In this document: piece by piece, positions 21,949-34,379 of the stretch
How the letters are laid out: each line of letters opens with the position of its first letter
Position numbering within the stretch: the first letter of the stretch is position 1
Assembly (NCBI GenBank): GCA_963921795.1
Contig: OY997658.1
Span: forward strand, 50,999,962-51,063,961
Length of the DNA: 64,000 nt
Source: Nannobrachium achirus
Taxonomy: Eukaryota; Chordata; Actinopteri; Myctophiformes; Myctophidae
Direction of reading: 5' to 3'
Translations under genes and position numbers: made by a program
The notes under the pieces: model-generated
Told to the model about the DNA's origin: nothing
The model's input: the letters and a program-made list of their open reading frames with translations, nothing else
Database searches by the model: none

Positions 21949-24900
21949 TCATTGCTTCAGCACGTATCCCTTTAGGCGGGAGGCGAATACAGCGCCGCAG
22001 ATTTCTGCTTTGATAGGGTCCCCTCTCTGGTCCAGGGGGGTAAGTTTGGCTTTGGACTCCACCAAACGGGTGACCACTCCGCCTGCGGTTTCCCACCGGA
22101 AGTACAGTATGGCTCCATAGGAATCGCAGCTTCCATCTGAGAAAGTGATGCCCCATGGTTTGCCCAGCCAGTGAGTGGGCGTGATGCTTCTTGGGAATGT
22201 GACATTGCTTAGTCTGGCATACTCTCTGAACAACTCTACGGCTCTTTCACGGAGCTCGTCGGATAGAGGCTCATCCCAGGTGTCCTTCGTCAGCTTGCCT
22301 GCTTCTTGGAAGGCTCTTCTTACTAGAATTACTCCCTTTTGCTTAAGTGGCGTTACAAGACCAATCGGGTCGTATAAGCCTGCCACTTGGCTGAGTAGCA
22401 TTCGGCGAGTCAGTGGATTTGGTGTCTTTGACACAATTTCCCCTTCAGTCAGATCGGCTTCCATCCTCATCTTCTGCTTTCTTCTAGAGAAGTTGATGGA
22501 TGCCATAACAAAGAGCCTGTCTTCACGGACGAGGTAGCCGACTCCCAGTGCCTTGTTATCTTCTGCTTTGAGTTGGTTTGGTAGAATCACTGTCTCTGGT
22601 TTGGGATTTTCGGCATTACTGGGCCTCCCACTTTGGCCAGACCGGACCCAAGGCTTGAGGTGAAAGCTACCCGCTTTCAGTACATTTTCAACTCCATGCA
22701 GGATTTCTTCCAGCCTGTGAGGGTCATTATTCGATGCTAGTACATCGTCCACGTAACTGTTCTCTTGGATTACTCTTCTTTCTTCCACTAGGTGGCGGAA
22801 TTGAGGCAGGTTGGCAGTCTCTCTCATGGCCACCTGAGCAATGCATCCGGCTGGCTTGTCTCCCATGTTCACCCTGACGATCGCATAGTCTTCGATTTCC
22901 CCCTGTGGTGAGTCTCTCCACAGGAAGCGGTGAACGTGAACTTCCTCTTGTTCTAGCCACACTGAGTTGTACATCTTTTTGATGTCACCGATGGCTGCGT
23001 GTATCCCTTCGCTGAACCGGAGTAGCACGGCTCGTATTGGGTTCAAAACGTCTGGTCCCTTCAGTAGGATGCCGTTCAAGCTGACACCCTTGAACTCTTG
23101 GCTGCTGTCCCAGACGATACGTACTGGCGTGGTGATGGAATGTGGGTTTCGTGCGGTCAAGTGACTCACGTACCAAATTGCCCCTTTCCACTCATCTATC
23201 ATGGGCTTGGTTAACTTTATAGCTGCACCTCTCTCTATCATGTCGTGTATTTGCTTGGTGTAGGTAACCTTCCATAGTGGATCCTTCAGGAGGCGTTTTT
23301 CGGTTCTTCGGAATGTCGCTTCTACAACTTTACGGTTGTTAGGAAGTGAGGCTAATGGTTCCTTCCAGGGATATTTAGCGTCCCAGTGGGGCTCTCCACT
23401 GTGCTCGTCTTTTTCTTTGTAGGTCAGGCCTGCCTTGATGACCTCTAGCTCCCTTTCTTCAGCCAGTGACATCTCTTTTCCTCCTGGTGGGCATCCACCA
23501 CATCGGCAGCCCCCGCAGACGGGTTCGCACGCAGCTCCAATGCTGTCCCATCTCATCCAATCAAAGATCTCTTTGTTGCTTGCAGTAGAGGTTATTCCCT
23601 CCTTTACGCCACTCAACTCCAGGTCTTCCGTGGGGTATTCTTCAACTCTGCACACTGTTCTCATGGTGCGCGCAAAATGAGTAGATGCCGACATTCCCAT
23701 TTCCTCTCGGAGGTTAGGATGCACTCCACTCACTGTCTTGCCGAGTGGTCCGTCCCACAAGACAAGATCTCCATTTCTTCCCATTAATTGTGGCGCTAAT
23801 CTTCCCTCCCGAACTGATATTAATAAATCCACATGTTTTGGTCGGGCTAGCTCCCCGGGTTGGACTCTTGGGAAGAAGGGTTCCAGTTTTGCAGAGGATA
23901 TCGCGCAGTCCACATTGGCGATGTCATCCAGTCCATAACAGATCATCCTGTGATGTCGTATTGACCCTCGTGATGTCCACACCTTTATCGTTACTAGATA
24001 CTTCTTTGTGTGGACTTTTACGGACATTTTCCCAACCCCGTGTACGATTAGTGTAGTACGTTTTCCGGGTAAACCGAGATTCTTAGCAGCTTGGTGTGAG
24101 ATATAGTTAGTGTCGGAAGCAAAGTCAATCAGTGTACCCAGCGTAACTCCTTCTGTGGTTTCGACGTTCAGTAGCATCATTAGGACTGGGAGGTCCATTT
24201 CGTACTGATTTATGCACGTCTTAGGTTTCTTGCACGCTCTTGATGTTGCCTTATTGGTAAAGACTTTCCTGAGTTCCTCCTTTTTCCGGGGATCAACATC
24301 TAAACCGGCGATTATCGCCTCCTGATCCTTCGTTAGGCACAGCGGTTTTCCCGTCCTGTAACCATATGCTTCCCCTTTCCTTGCTCGTGAATTGGGGCAG
24401 AGGAGGGTATGATGATCCGCGACCCCACATTCTTTATTTTTGCAGTGAAACCCCTCATGGCAATCACCGCCTTTTCCGTGGGGAAAGAGGCACTTCGGAC
24501 ACACTCCTGCTTTTCTTACTTGGGCTTTCTTCTCTGAAAGGTCAGCTTCCAGGAAAGCCTGACACTGATATAGTCTTTCTCCATGGGTATCATCCTCGCA
24601 CATGTTGCAAGGGACCTTCCGGGTTCTTCTTCCCTTTTCACTAACTGTTGCTCTGGTGAATGACGACCAGTCTCTTCTTTTTTCGATTGAACGCCCTCGC
24701 TGGCTTGGTTGGCTTGGTTTTTCGTTACTGATGTGGTTTATGAGCTCCAGCTCTTCTACCTTGGATAGAATCTCTTCGTAGTTCTTCAGATACTTTAAGA
24801 GATCGTCGAAATAATGACCATGATGGTGGCCACCACCCCGATCTTGCACGGCAAATAACCACTTCTCTCGGATATTATGAGGTAGCTTACTCTCAATGGT

Positions 24901-26064
24901 TCCTAGTGCAATTGGATTCTTGATGATGTCTTCCATGCCAAGCTCCCGCAGGTCGTACAACGCCCTTTCAATTTTCTGAATGAATGCCATCGTTTCTTGT
25001 GGCCTGTTTCCTCTGACAGGCGGAAAATCTCTTAGCTCTTGCATAATTTGCATTGCTGTGATTTCCTGGTTTCCAAATTTGTTATCTAGGACTCTGAAGA
25101 CGTCAGTGGAGTCTATGCAGTTGTCTAGGCCTAGCTGCAGCTTCACAGTATCCGCAATACTGTCAAGCAAGTAGTGCATCCGTATCTCCTCTGTTCCAGA
25201 CTCATCTGCCATCTTTTGGATTGTTTTCCATTGTTTCTTCCAGCTTGGATATTTTCTTCTTATTCCGGTGAACTCAGGCAAAGCCATGGGTTTAAGTTTT
25301 ACTTTTGGCCTTGCCCCCCGGTCTCTACTCCTGCTGCTGTCCCCGCTGCTTGAACTGCGCCTGCTGTGGCGTGTCGGGGAGCCCCTTGGTCCACCTCCAG
25401 TCTGGGATGTGCCGGACACTGCAATCCTCCCTCTCCCTCCGCCAGGATGTGGGGGGTTTGTAATCCGAGATTTGCTCTCCTTGTCCTCTTCTGGTTCCCT
25501 TTCCTCAGGGATTTTCCATGCGGTCATTAGTCTCACTATTTTGTCTAGTACCTCACGACAGCGCCTCTCCACGTTGTCTTTTTCTTCCTGTGGAATATAT
25601 TCCCACCATATCCGTAGATGCTCCACCATTAGGTGGTGTTTCCCTCTTAGAATTTCTTCCTCTGCGTTATGATCATCACGAGTAGCTTTTTGAGAACTGC
25701 GTGCCTTGGTTTCCTCGTAAGCAGCCGTGAATTCCTCTTCTAAAGAAAGTACTTTCTTCTTAATGAAGCGATCCCACATAGCACCCATGGTACGGAATTG
25801 TAACGCGTAATATGTCGCTTTGATTTTGTCAAACCTTCCGTTTGCTTCTTCAAGGTCGTCTTTAGCTGCTGAGTCGTCACTCTTCTCTAGTTCCGTAATT
25901 ACATCCTGGCTTGCGACAGTAAGCAGCGAAAATGCGTGCCTATATTCCTTCAATCCATCAGCTAGCTCATTATCAGAAGCATAGTCAACCTCGTTTTCTA
26001 ATTTTTTCCTAGCTTTTGTCACCCTGGTTTGGGCGGTTGCACGTTTCTTCTTTAGCTCCTCCAT
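21949..26064 (-). CDS. BEL/Pao gag-protease-reverse transcriptase-RNase H (first part)
   Basis: 1371 codons from ATG 26064. Approximate layout: charged, coiled-coil-like N-terminus (1-200); gag region like DUF1759 (~262-420); Cys/His-rich zinc-knuckle-like stretch with CNMCEDD and CPKCLFPHG (~505-590); Pao-type aspartic protease with LIDFASDTNYI near 645, so DFA replaces the usual D-S/T-G (the variant LID-ASDTNYI is, from memory, usual in fish members); RT with TPVRIVWDSS (~985) and YVDD (~1102); start of RNase H with ITFSDGSCDSYGA (~1305). It ends at TGA 21951-21949, in the middle of RNase H. Confidence 0.93.
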   Translation of the reverse strand: MEELKKKRATAQTRVTKARKKLENEVDYASDNELADGLKEYRHAFSLLTVASQDVITELEKSDDSAAKDDLEEANGRFDKIKATYYALQFRTMGAMWDRFIKKKVLSLEEEFTAAYEETKARSSQKATRDDHNAEEEILRGKHHLMVEHLRIWWEYIPQEEKDNVERRCREVLDKIVRLMTAWKIPEEREPEEDKESKSRITNPPHPGGGRGRIAVSGTSQTGGGPRGSPTRHSRRSSSSGDSSRSRDRGARPKVKLKPMALPEFTGIRRKYPSWKKQWKTIQKMADESGTEEIRMHYLLDSIADTVKLQLGLDNCIDSTDVFRVLDNKFGNQEITAMQIMQELRDFPPVRGNRPQETMAFIQKIERALYDLRELGMEDIIKNPIALGTIESKLPHNIREKWLFAVQDRGGGHHHGHYFDDLLKYLKNYEEILSKVEELELINHISNEKPSQPSQRGRSIEKRRDWSSFTRATVSEKGRRTRKVPCNMCEDDTHGERLYQCQAFLEADLSEKKAQVRKAGVCPKCLFPHGKGGDCHEGFHCKNKECGVADHHTLLCPNSRARKGEAYGYRTGKPLCLTKDQEAIIAGLDVDPRKKEELRKVFTNKATSRACKKPKTCINQYEMDLPVLMMLLNVETTEGVTLGTLIDFASDTNYISHQAAKNLGLPGKRTTLIVHGVGKMSVKVHTKKYLVTIKVWTSRGSIRHHRMICYGLDDIANVDCAISSAKLEPFFPRVQPGELARPKHVDLLISVREGRLAPQLMGRNGDLVLWDGPLGKTVSGVHPNLREEMGMSASTHFARTMRTVCRVEEYPTEDLELSGVKEGITSTASNKEIFDWMRWDSIGAACEPVCGGCRCGGCPPGGKEMSLAEERELEVIKAGLTYKEKDEHSGEPHWDAKYPWKEPLASLPNNRKVVEATFRRTEKRLLKDPLWKVTYTKQIHDMIERGAAIKLTKPMIDEWKGAIWYVSHLTARNPHSITTPVRIVWDSSQEFKGVSLNGILLKGPDVLNPIRAVLLRFSEGIHAAIGDIKKMYNSVWLEQEEVHVHRFLWRDSPQGEIEDYAIVRVNMGDKPAGCIAQVAMRETANLPQFRHLVEERRVIQENSYVDDVLASNNDPHRLEEILHGVENVLKAGSFHLKPWVRSGQSGRPSNAENPKPETVILPNQLKAEDNKALGVGYLVREDRLFVMASINFSRRKQKMRMEADLTEGEIVSKTPNPLTRRMLLSQVAGLYDPIGLVTPLKQKGVILVRRAFQEAGKLTKDTWDEPLSDELRERAVELFREYARLSNVTFPRSITPTHWLGKPWGITFSDGSCDSYGAILYFRWETAGGVVTRLVESKAKLTPLDQRGDPIKAEICGAVFASRLKGYVLKQ

Positions 26065-26914
26065 CTTGTATCATAGATTGTGTAGAACAGTTCTTTCCTA
26101 TTACATTCAATTTCAGTAGATCTCTGTAACTACTTTGATGGTTATGGCTATGAAACAAACCACTGATTGATCACGTAGTTCCCTTATTAGTCCAATAACG
26201 ATTCAAAGTATGGTTAAAAAAATAGCACTAAAGCAGCAGTTCGGATCAAAAGTCAATTCACAGTAAATGTATACTATTAGTATATCACAAGGTCCTTTGA
26301 TAAGGTCAATAGCAGTGGACAATGGCTAGCTGTTCAGCGATACCAATGTTAGCATTCTCTTTGTCTGTTAGCAGCATTAGCTTCACTCACGTGAGCGTGT
26401 AGTGGCTATCCTAGCTGGACGGCGCCAGTAGTTAGCATTCCCTTTGTTCATTAGCTACATTAGCTTGCAGCATTTGGACAATGGCTTCAGCTAGTCAGAG
26501 CTAGTTAAGTTTAGCACTTCTCTTGACCATTGGCCATAATTGCTCTTCTTTTGTGAGCGAGCAGCAGATTCCTCACCCCACGGCACAAGAATACTATTCA
26601 GTAGTAACAAGCACAGCTCAGCACTTCCCTTTTTAGTAGCAGCTTAGCCTGCCGTTGATCACGGCACACGGGTACAGCGTTTTCCCTCGGTGGCCGTCGT
26701 CGCTCGTATGAGTCCTTAGTAGAGGCTTTGATCCTCCCGTTGTCGCCGCGGCACGGCGTGTTTCTTCTGCGGCCGTTGTATGTCCTCCAATAGCCTCTAT
26801 TGTTGCGTTTGCAACTACGATGCTACCTTTACTGTTGCGGAAAGTTACTCCCAATTTAACAGCAATATCTCATAGTGTAGTTTTAGTTACAACTACACGG
26901 CGATGTAAAATAAC
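26065..26914 (-). other. BEL/Pao 5' leader
   Basis: Untranslated stretch between the 5' LTR and gag. The motif GTTAGCATTC and variants (GTTAGCAGCATTAGC) recur. I see no primer-binding site starting TGG directly next to the LTR edge (the first coding-strand bases are GTTATTTTACATCG), so the tRNA primer is unresolved. Confidence 0.7.
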
Positions 26915-27703
26915 TGTTCAGATATTTCTAAATGTCCCTCTGAAAGGGACGCCTCGATCTGATACTTAACTAAATAATAACTCGCTCAATGTCTTTATGG
27001 ATTTTTATTGATATAAAACAAACTATTGAAAACCTGGCTGTTACAAACAAGGCTTAGTTCGTAGGTAATAATAAAAAGAAGAATAGTAAAAAACAAACTA
27101 TTTAAACCTTGAGGTTGCAACCAGGGCAGGAAATTCACGGCGGCCACGACGGCCATGGCCGTCGTTGCCCCTCTCTTTGGCCGTGTGCCCCTCGAAAAAT
27201 GACATGCCCAAACGGCCACAGTGGCCGTGGTGCCCCGGTGCCCACAGCAGTCCATTAACTGCTTTTTACCGTTTTTTCCTCTGCGCGATTTTCCAGTCAT
27301 TACGGTAACAGCAGTGCGTGGTTGGCTGAGCTCCTCACATGACCAGTAGTAGATTCCATTTACGCTCGTAGTAGCAGCATAGCAGCCGCCGCATAGTGAG
27401 CCGCCGGAGTCCCGCGACACAGTGTTTATACAACACAAAAGCATCACCGGGCCAAACGGGAGTTACATCTAACGCAGCCTGTTGAATAAATCCGAATGTG
27501 CGAACGAATGCTTTCAAACGGAGCTCTGCTGAGCTCAGGACAACAACCAAAATGCAGCACTAAGGGAACCAAAAGCTATTCTTTCCCCAAGAGGCTGAGC
27601 TGTCAGAAAGTACATTATTGTTGAGAAAGGATCACTCCGCGAACGGGAGGGAGGAGTTTGTGTGCGTGTGTGCGTGTGCGTGCGTGCGTGCACAACACAT
27701 GGC

Positions 27704-28196
27704 CAGTGGTGGAAAAAGTACTCAAATGTTTTACTTAAGTAAAAGTATCAATAGCCTACTGCAATGTAGAAATACTCCGGTTGCAAGTAAAAGTCCTAAA
27801 TATACTTGAGTAAAAGTACAAAAGTATTGGTATCAAAATGTACTTTTACTAAAAGTAAAAGTACAAAATGTTTGAAAATAGCAGATCTACAAGCTCACAA
27901 CGCATAGTTATGCGACACATCTTGAGCTTGTAGATCTGCTATTTTTTCTATAAGCTTGGTTATTTTCAAATAGCCTAAATAGGGCTAAAGTGGTCCATGT
28001 ATGTTTAATAATATTATAATTGATATATGCAAAGTAACTGGTAACTAAAGGTTTCAAATAATTGTAGTGGAGTAAAAGTACAATATTTGGATCCGAGATG
28101 TAGTGGAGTAGAAGTAAGTGTTAGAAATACTCAAAATTACAATAAACAATTAAGTACAATACTTAAGTAAATGTACTTAGTTACTTTACACCACTG
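27704..28196 (+). mobile_element. hAT MITE of the AGTAAAAGTA family, nested
   Basis: 493 bp, ends CAGTGGTGGAAAAAGTAC and TTACTTTACACCACTG, with perfect 8-bp target duplications CACATGGC (27696-27703 and 28197-28204). It is full of AAGTAAAAGTA motifs, which recur in related copies at 15700-16222, 51403-52865 and 61950-62404. It carries the palindrome at 27875-27945. Confidence 0.93.
27875..27945. repeat. Palindrome copy 5
   Basis: AAAATAGCAGATCTACAAGC ... CGCATAGTTATGCG ... GCTTGTAGATCTGCTATTTT. The inner stem is CGCATA/TATGCG, offset to one side. Third level of nesting within the BEL/Pao LTR. Confidence 0.92.
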
Positions 28197-29302
28197 CACA
28201 TGGCAAAACAGAAATAAAACAGGTTCTTGATATTTATTTAATTGAAAGGTATTACATTAAACCTTAACGTTTAAGCTAAATTAACTATGACTGTGGCGTG
28301 GACTTAAAATCATTGTTTTAATGATGGCCTTCCTGCCCTGGCACTTGGCCTTTGTGCCCTCACAAATTTGACAACACCAAAGGCCAATTGGCCTTGCCCC
28401 TAAACTGACGAAATTCCAGGCCTGGTTGCAACCAAAGTCTAGTTTGTGTAATAATAAAAAAAGGGTTACAGTCACAGTAAAAACGAGAGGTTATTTTACC
28501 TGAAATAGAAGCAGAAACACAAAATACAGGGGTTTTAGAAACTACAACACGCTAAACACTTGAAATGAATTTGTTAACTAATAGTTCTATTGGTCATACT
28601 TACAATAGCCATATCAGATCGTTGCAAATAAAATCCGAACGCACAGTACGCTCGTACTGTGCGGCACACGGCTTAAACTGACCTGGCTCTAGATGGGGGA
28701 TGATATCTTATTCGTAACAAAGACAGGAAGCCCCGTCTGAACCGGAAGTATTATGAGTTGTAAATGACTGAGGAGTTCACGGTAATCTTTTAACTAAGGG
28801 AATCACTTAACTGAACGTTATGGTTAACAGGATTATGTATATATGTTTTATAGATCTTGACTACACAAGTTATGAGTGACATTGCTCTTTCTAAGTGTGG
28901 TAATTAATGATATATAAATCTTTTAGCGATCTATTCTCTATGATATTTAATATGTCAGATGAACCCCTAGGTGGCGCCAGGAGACTCAAATACAGTTCAT
29001 GCAGATTTAACCATGCAGGGAGTAAATAGTTTTGACATCTAGTCTGCGCGCGACACCGTCGCGGGACGTAGCATAAATTAGGCTTGATGAGCTGCAACTG
29101 GGCGAGCAACAGCCACTCCTCACTAGCTGTAATCACGTGTGGTAACATCCCTAATATCTAATTTTGATCTTGAGCTAAAAAAGATTGGGAACCACTGTTT
29201 GTACACCATTGCTCAACACACTTGGACTGTTGATAGCAGTAGGGAACAATCTGAAACGATTAAGGCCCAGCACTGCCACAAGTGGCCGTATCATTAGCTA
29301 CT

Positions 29303-30003
29303 AATTGTTGCGACCGAAGGTCGCATATACTCTGAAAAACCGTGTCGCTTGAGTGACCTTCCTTCCTTCCTTCCCTCCTTCCTTCCTTCCGTAACCTTCC
29401 TTCTGTAACCTTCCTTCTGTACGGGAGTGATGTCAGTGTGATGTCAGCGAGTTGTGACATCACTTCCTGTACGGGGCAGCTACACGAAATGTGGATAACA
29501 CTATATATGGAGATAGTCCAGTCCATAATTAAGACACCAGAGGCAGTGCCACAGATCACGTTCAACACAGAGTCAACTCAAAGAAAGGGTCAAACTCGTT
29601 CTTCTGCTATACCACAAAAATGTGGAATGCCTTACCGAAGGCCATAAAGGAGTGTGGATCACTAGCATCCTTTAAAATTGCCCTGAAAAACCACTTACAG
29701 GCAGCAGCCGTTCGCAACTGGTAAAAACCTAGCCCAACCCTAACCTCCCCGGCCCCTTCCTTGTATATACTTACTGTTTGTTTAGACTTACTGTTTTCTT
29801 TTTTTTTTCTTCTTTTATTTACATATCTACTGCATAGTACTGTGTTCTATTTGTCTGTCATTCAATGTTATATGAGATACTTTAATGGTTTCCTGTTGAA
29901 ATAAGCTTAGTCTTTTCATGGATCTCCTTTTAGTAGACCTTGTACCAGTGAACTGTACCGTCATGAAACTGTACATTTTCCTATGCAAACTTCTAATAAA
30001 GCC

Positions 30004-30030
<27 letters not shown>
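29303..30030 (+). repeat. Non-LTR retrotransposon 3' fragment with (AATC)n tail
   Basis: The part from about 29545 to 29724 encodes, with frameshifts, the kind of C-terminus seen in LINE polyproteins (WNALPK, SLASFKIALKNHL, then a stop). It is followed by a 3' UTR ending CTAATAAAGCCTTCAATC and then (AATC)n to 30030. A related tail lies at 57285-57360. The 5' part with (CCTT)n and GCGACCGAAGGTCGC at 29307-29323 may be a separate repeat. Confidence 0.6.
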
Positions 30031-30033
<3 letters not shown>

Positions 30034-30036
<3 letters not shown>

Positions 30037-30830
30037 GTCATATGGGACTACCATCATAGACAGTAGCCAAAAGAGAAGGATACGCGGCTACACGAAATGT
30101 GGATAACACTATATATGGAGATAGTCCAGTCCATCATGTCATATGGGACTACCGTCATAGACAGTAGCCAAAAGAGAAGGATACACAAGACTAAGAAAGA
30201 CAAAAAAAGAAAAAAAAGGAGGAGGAGGATAAAGATACCAAAAGGAGAGAGAAGAAAGGGTGGATGAGGCACAATGTGTCTCAGAAAAGAAACAAGGAGG
30301 TGGCAACGGGCGGCTAGATAAAGTTATTAGGCCTGGATCCGACTTTAAGTCGACGCACAGGATTCCAGAAGTGTAGCGCTTATTCGCTCTTGTATCAAAC
30401 TGGTACTCGAAACGTTCTTAGAATTTAATATATATTTTCTAAAGTAAATATGGGGGCGGCTGTGAAAAAAAGAGAAGAATAAAAAAGAAAAAAAGGAGGA
30501 GGAGGATAAAGATACCAAAAGGAGAGAGAAGAAAGGGTGGATGAGGTACAATGTGCGGTATCCTCCTTGTCAAGCTCGAAGTTGGACATTTGGACCTATA
30601 CATGGAGAAATGGAGCGAACCTGTGTGGCCTAAACATGGAGATGTGGTACAGAATGACTCATATATGGGCATAAAAAGTATGTCATGTGACATCACTTCC
30701 GGTACAGACAGTCAGACAGACAGGCATTGAATACGGCCTAACAATGGCTACTGTCTATGACGGTAGTCCCATATGACATGATGGACTGGACTATCTCCAT
30801 ATATAGTGTTCTCCACATCTCCATGTTTAG
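30034..30830. repeat. Complex direct and inverted duplications
   Basis: Direct: the block CATATGGGACTACC-TCATAG ... AAAGAGAAGGATAC at 30036-30082 and 30138-30184; TGTGGATAACACTATATATG at 29491 and 30098; GGAGGAGGAGGATAAAGATA ... GGGTGGATGAGG at about 30218-30269 and 30494-30545. Inverted: 30740-30825 is the reverse complement of the first block, so the segment can fold into a large stem-loop. Confidence 0.75.
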
Positions 30831-31030
30831 GCCCTATCGCTCACACCCTAGGTGGGGTTGGCGATAGGGCCTTTCTGTGTGGAGTTTGCATGTTCTCCCC
30901 GTGTCTCCTAGGGTTGATAACAACTAGAATCGTCAGAGAAACGCTGTGGTTGGCCAGATGGTCAAGAATTGGCGCGACCTCGCCCTTTAGGGCGAGGTCG
31001 CATGTCTCCCTGAGGTCGCATTCCACCCTC

Positions 31031-31689
31031 AGGTGTCTTACTAGTTAGCTTCCCATTTAGGTTGTGTGTGTGTGTGGCTGTGCATGTGCGTGTCTGTTGA
31101 TGTGTGTCTGCGTGTATGTTCGCTCCACCCGACTCAGCACCTTGCAAGGCGCTGAGTCACCATCGCCCAAAAAGCGGGCGATGGTGAAACGGTTTTAAAC
31201 AGGTGACACCCTTACACAAGCGCAGAGAGTACTATTTGCGACCGATGTGGGTTTTTTGAAAATCAATTCAGCTGCATTAAAGGAGTAGTTCACCCTATTA
31301 TATTGAGTATTCACACCATGGAGACTAATATCTTATAATATTATATATTTTTTATCATATTTTTTTGTTAAAAAATAAAAATAAAATTGATTATAGTAAA
31401 TTTACCCCCATTGATTCCGGATGGGGACCCAAATGCACCGGAATCAATGGGGGTACATTTATTGTAATCAATTTCTTTTTGTAGAAGGTAGAGTAAAAGT
31501 TTAGTGCAATACTGTACATTTATTGCAGTCAAATTTTAAAGTAAAGTAGAAGTGGAGTAAAAGTTTAGTCCAGTAAACTGGAGCATGGTGTTGTGACGTA
31601 GCCTGAACTAATTCAAAATTAACTATAGTTATTAGTTATTTTTGGATGAGAGGAAAGCAAAGCACAACATGGTCAAGTACAGTAGCTAA

Positions 31690-31690
<1 letters not shown>
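31031..31690. other. Unassigned, with local hairpins
   Basis: Just upstream and here are CCTCGCCCTTTAGGGCGAGG (30980-30999) and CACCATCGCCC-AAAAAGC-GGGCGATGGTG (31159-31186), two strong hairpins. ACCCCCATTGATTCCGG / CCGGAATCAATGGGGGT (31406, 31438) is a third. No gene recognised. Confidence 0.6.
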
Positions 31691-31691
<1 letters not shown>

Positions 31692-31775
<84 letters not shown>

Positions 31776-31840
31776 GCTTTCTCCAAGCTTTCATGAACCC
31801 TGCCTGCAAGTCTTTCTACTCTCAACTGATGGTTCATTGT

Positions 31841-31875
<35 letters not shown>

Positions 31876-31878
31876 CGC

Positions 31879-31912
<34 letters not shown>
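31692..31912 (+). repeat. Two (CT)n tracts
   Basis: (CT)n at 31692-31771 and 31841-31912, the second with a (CTCG)n core at 31870-31890, separated by 70 bp of unique sequence. Confidence 0.97.
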
Positions 31913-31915
<3 letters not shown>

Positions 31916-31929
31916 GAACTGTCCACAGC

Positions 31930-32035
31930 CCTCCTGTGACGAAAGTAGACAGAAATGGTCCAATCTTATGAGCATAGTGAGGACCAATTATATGAAGATA
32001 GGCTGAAAATCGGTGAAGAGGTCTTTTAACACGTC
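31930..32035. repeat. Fragment of the GTGAGGACCA repeat
   Basis: AGTGAGGACCAATTATATGA-AGATAGGCTGAAAATCGG-TGAAGAGGTC resembles 61818-61878. Confidence 0.5.
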
Positions 32036-33493
<1,458 letters not shown>

Positions 33494-34317
33494 AAACTGT
33501 GTCCACTCACGCAATTACAATGAGTAAATACAGGTGCTTGCCCTTACACATTTGCTTGCGTGTGTGAGTTTTCTATACAGTAGTTGTGGATTGTTGCTTT
33601 TCAGTCTGTGTGTGTGTGTGTGTGTGTCCCATCCCTCCTCATTATGTGGAATTTGGGGAAGGCAGGGAGGGGCTGGTCCTGGTAAAGGCTCGCAGCCATG
33701 CAGCGAGACACCAGGCAGACCCAGTAACGTAACGGGCCTCTGCACCCTATCTATCACGCTGCTCATTAAAGAACAACAATTCGTTTCTATTATCTCTCTC
33801 CCCTTCTCTCTCTTTCTTTTCTTAATGCCCAGGCTCTATGTATTCCCTTTTTCACATACAGTACATGCTCATGTCTCACCTTCTCTTGTGTTTGCATTCC
33901 TCGTAGAGATTCCGGTACCAATATAATTTCTTTCTTCCCGATACTGTTTCCGATATCCACAACTTGCGTATAGTTCAATTTGTACACTCTCAGAGTTATG
34001 GGGGGTCCTTGTAGGGATTGGACGATAAGCGGTATTATCGTCTATTGTGATAAAAAACACTCATGATAATCATATCGTGGAGATCTAATATGTATATTGT
34101 GATATCGTCCTCCGTCACCTTTTATTAGCTGAGCTGCATATCCGTTACCATTAAAACCCTCTATAATTGGTCGAATGTAATAATATACGTACTTGATACA
34201 GTCTTTTTTTTTCACTCTATCAAATGTCTTTGCCAAAGCACTGATCAACACCTTGAGTGTTTGTAGTTAGATCTCACATTAACATACAGTACCAATCTCT
34301 CCTTTTGACTATTTATT

Positions 34318-34319
<2 letters not shown>

Positions 34320-34376
<57 letters not shown>
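34320..34376 (+). repeat. (CA)n microsatellite
   Basis: About 28 pure units, abutting an interspersed repeat. Confidence 0.97.

Positions 34377-34379
<3 letters not shown>

Larger units (their letters stand above)
27122..28424. mobile_element. hAT-type nonautonomous element inside the BEL/Pao LTR
   Basis: Ends CAGGGCAGGAAATTC and GAAATTCCAGGCCTG form imperfect terminal inverted repeats. The flanks are the perfect 8-bp duplication GTTGCAAC (27114-27121, 28425-28432), diagnostic of hAT. The inner sequence near both ends is rich in GGCCA/TGGCC motifs and matches the element at 11219-11724 in inverted orientation. No transposase frame is present. A second hAT element is nested at 27704-28196. 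Confidence 0.92.
18591..29037 (-). mobile_element. BEL/Pao LTR retrotransposon, nearly full length
   Basis: 10.4-kb insertion (9.1 kb without the nested hAT elements) read on the - strand. It is bounded by 812-bp LTRs that begin TG and end CA on the coding strand and is flanked by the 5-bp target duplication TCTAG (18586-18590 and 29038-29042). Order on the - strand: 5' LTR, leader of about 850 bp, gag-pol, 3' untranslated part with a purine tract, 3' LTR. There is no envelope-like frame. BEL/Pao identity comes from the RT (YVDD), the Pao-type protease and the integrase with C-terminal extension. The LTRs look identical, so insertion is recent. Confidence 0.95.
26915..29037 (-). repeat. BEL/Pao 5' LTR, interrupted by a nested hAT element
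   Basis: Two LTR parts, 26915-27121 (207 bp) and 28433-29037 (605 bp), add up to exactly the 812 bp of the other LTR once the 8-bp duplication made by the nested element is counted once. The likely promoter TATAAAA is the complement of 28846-28852. The interruption therefore falls between promoter and poly(A) signal, inside the presumed transcribed R/U5 part. Because the 3' LTR lacks it, the hAT insertion happened after integration. Confidence 0.94.

Noticed and set aside
26850-26915. Primer-binding site next to the BEL/Pao 5' LTR
   Set aside because: No TGG-starting tRNA-complementary sequence adjoins the LTR; a TTGGGAGTAAC about 60 bp away is too far to call.
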